NCBI RefSeq assembly: GCF_004138165.1 | Contig: NZ_RYFF01000006.1 | Location: 122,358 to 186,357, forward strand | Direction of reading: 5' to 3' | DNA length: 64,000 nucleotides | Source of the DNA: Candidatus Chloroploca sp. Khr17 | GTDB lineage: Bacteria > Chloroflexota > Chloroflexia > Chloroflexales > Chloroflexaceae | In this document: positions 62,816 to 64,000 of the stretch, piece after piece | Position numbering within the stretch: position 1 is the stretch's first letter | Layout of the letters: every line of letters begins with the position of its first letter | The notes under the pieces: model-generated | Database searches by the model: none | Seen by the model: the letters and a program-made list of their open reading frames with translations, nothing else | Told to the model about the DNA's origin: nothing | Made by a program: the position numbers and the translations under genes

Positions 62816-63682
62816 ATGAAGGTAGGTGCTGTTTTTCCCCAGATCGAGAGTGGGACTGATCCGGTCGCGCTGCGGGATTATGCCCAGGCCGTCGAGGCCA
62901 TGGGCTATACCCATCTTGTCATCTACGACCACGTCCTCGGGGCGAGTACCACGACCCGCCCCGGTTGGACCGGGCCATACTCGAACGAGTCGCTCTTTCA
63001 CGAGCCTTTTGTGCTCTTTGGGTATCTGGCTGGTCTAACCAGAACCATGGAACTGGTGACGGCAGTCATCATTCTGCCGCAACGCCAGACGGCCCTGGTT
63101 GCCAAGCAGGCTGCCGAAGTTGATCTGCTCAGTGGTGGGCGCCTGCGGCTTGGGGTCGGGGTGGGTTGGAATGCGGTGGAGTATGAAGGGCTGAACGAGG
63201 ATTTTAGTAATCGCGGGGTGCGCAGCGAAGAGCAAATCGCCTTGCTGCGCGCCCTCTGGGCCGATCCGGTCATTGATTTTCACGGGCGCTGGCATACGAT
63301 CAATCAGGCCGGGCTCAATCCGCTGCCCCCTCGGCGCAGCATCCCGATCTGGATTGGCGGCTATAGCGAAGTGACGCTCAAGCGCGTGGCCCAGCTTGGC
63401 GACGGCTGGTTCCCCTGGCGCCCACTGGACGACGCCCTCCGCGGCCAACTTGAACGCCTACACGGCTATGCTCAGGCTGCGGGGCGCGATCCAGCCTCCA
63501 TCGGCCTCGAACCCCAACTCTCCCTCGCCCGCCTCCCTGAAGCGACATGGGAAACCTTCGTTCGTGACTGGCAAGACCTCGGGGCAACCCACCTCTGCAT
63601 CAACACCATGGGCCTCGGCCACACGAGCCTCGACGCCCACATCGCCAGCCTTCGGATGATCAAAGAACGCCTCGGCTTCTAG
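62816..63682 (+). CDS. LLM-class flavin-dependent oxidoreductase (F420-type)
   Basis: The 288-residue protein has the LLM fold pattern: the start MKVGAVFPQIESG, LVIYDHVLG, RTMELVTAVIILPQRQTALVAKQAAEVDLLSGGRLRLGVGVGWNAVEYEGL, and PIWIGGYSEVTLKRVAQLGDGWFP. Members use F420 or FMN; the subfamily annotated as F420-dependent in Chloroflexi is the nearest match by eye. The substrate is unknown. The ORF opens at TTG 62813; ATG 62816 is adjacent. Confidence 0.83.
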   Translation: MKVGAVFPQIESGTDPVALRDYAQAVEAMGYTHLVIYDHVLGASTTTRPGWTGPYSNESLFHEPFVLFGYLAGLTRTMELVTAVIILPQRQTALVAKQAAEVDLLSGGRLRLGVGVGWNAVEYEGLNEDFSNRGVRSEEQIALLRALWADPVIDFHGRWHTINQAGLNPLPPRRSIPIWIGGYSEVTLKRVAQLGDGWFPWRPLDDALRGQLERLHGYAQAAGRDPASIGLEPQLSLARLPEATWETFVRDWQDLGATHLCINTMGLGHTSLDAHIASLRMIKERLGF

Positions 63683-63770
63683 AGGCAAGCACCCGCCAAA
63701 AAACCTTGTGTGAAACGCCGCGCCCCGATTCGCGCAGGCGGGGCAACGAAAGTCCCTTGAGGTTGCACCA

Positions 63771-63844
63771 GACCGCCACCCTGCTATCATGGGCACGCCA
63801 GTGCCGAAAAAAGACCGTGAAAGTCCCTTGTGCCCATGAGGCCG
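63771..63844. repeat. 74-nt direct repeat, copy 1
   Basis: It matches the copy at 63930-64000 except for three missing bases (one A in an A-run and two in a CCCTT run). Inside are CATGGGCAC and GTGCCCATG (9-bp dyad, 63788-63796 and 63830-63838). The preceding stretch (63748-63759) shares GAAAGTCCCTTG with the element, so another partial unit may precede it. Nothing else in 63683-63770 is recognised. Confidence 0.85.
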
Positions 63845-63929
63845 TCTGGCAGATCGGTCATGTGCAGTGGTTCGCGTGTTCGTCGAGGCTGTGTAAGATC
63901 GTTTCCCGGCATCCTGCCAGGGCGCACAC

Positions 63930-64000
63930 GACCGCCACCCTGCTATCATGGGCACGCCAGTGCCGAAAAAGACCGTGAAAGTCCTGTGCCCATGAGGCCG
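63930..64000. repeat. 71-nt direct repeat, copy 2 (runs to the window edge)
   Basis: The second copy starts 159 bases after the first, with an unrelated 85-nt spacer between them. The array may continue past the window. Confidence 0.85.

Noticed and set aside
63771..64000. CRISPR array
   Set aside because: Repeats are about 72 nt, only two are visible, spacing is irregular in content and there is no cas gene nearby.
1..64000. Insertion sequences, prophage or plasmid genes
   Set aside because: No transposase, integrase, terminase or replication-initiator gene was found in any frame; the ParA and ParB genes have no accessory context.

Overview
This 64 kb window looks like a chromosomal contig of a filamentous anoxygenic phototroph of the Chloroflexota (order Chloroflexales; Oscillochloris, Chloroploca or Viridilinea relatives are possible, but I cannot fix the genus from sequence alone). 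The grounds are a dark-operative protochlorophyllide reductase operon (bchN-bchB-bciB-bchL) with the ferredoxin-type 8-vinyl reductase bciB inside it, a ChlD/BchD-type chelatase ATPase, a riboflavin RibX/RibY transporter behind an FMN riboswitch, and a moderately GC-rich genome. I see no transposase, integrase, phage gene or CRISPR array. Nearly everything is housekeeping or lineage-core.

Layout. 1-3.7 kb (minus): a three-S1-domain RNA-binding protein cut by the window edge, and a fused AAA+/vWA chelatase subunit with an A10 run between its two halves. 4.2-9.1 kb (plus): the cell-shape cluster mreB-mreC-mreD-mrdA. 9.2-17 kb: a small unknown protein, an SDR, rsfS, a glycogen synthase and an MBL hydrolase (minus); trxA with a CsoR/CstR-like repressor behind a promoter/operator (plus); an orphan ParB-like protein and a DUF2227 membrane protein (minus). 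15.7-20.5 kb (plus): an AlbA_2/Schlafen-type regulator, trmJ-like methyltransferase, an SDR and pepF. 20.5-24.7 kb (minus): lepA, a SurA/PpiC-like lipoprotein, mazG and DUF951. 24.9-26.2 kb (plus): acylphosphatase and a flippase-like membrane protein. 26.3-29.6 kb (minus): secD-secF and a DsbA-like protein. 29.6-30.4 kb: a GAF-domain gene broken at a G8 run. 30.4-39.3 kb (minus): an unrecognised multi-pass membrane protein, the bch operon and a CoA-transferase. 39.5-47.7 kb: LysE exporter, tandem PPK2, a kinase-fold phosphotransferase, DoxX-like protein, a diguanylate cyclase, and a three-gene unit of two HtrA-like proteases coupled to a LuxR regulator with a dead receiver. 47.7-55.1 kb: amidohydrolase, initiator tRNA, glnA, an unknown protein, a ParA with a C-terminal zinc ribbon coupled to two membrane proteins, and RNase P RNA. 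55.4-63.7 kb (plus): clpB, phoU, FMN riboswitch, ribX-ribY, ybaB-recR, a Roadblock-like protein and an LLM flavin oxidoreductase. The window ends in a pair of about 72-nt direct repeats.

Two features run through the whole window. First, about twenty long, mostly perfect inverted repeats sit in the intergenic spaces, often with the core GCCAGC-loop-GCTGGC. Most fit bidirectional terminators, but several lie in divergent gaps or 5' leaders where a terminator is not expected. Second, many promoters are of the extended -10 type (TGN-TATAAT-like). The observations I would follow up first are the A10 run in the chelatase gene, which could yield a ChlI-sized second product; the hairpin family; the protease-pseudoreceiver operon; the ParA-zinc-ribbon/membrane-protein operon; and the trxA-CstR-like unit with its operator.
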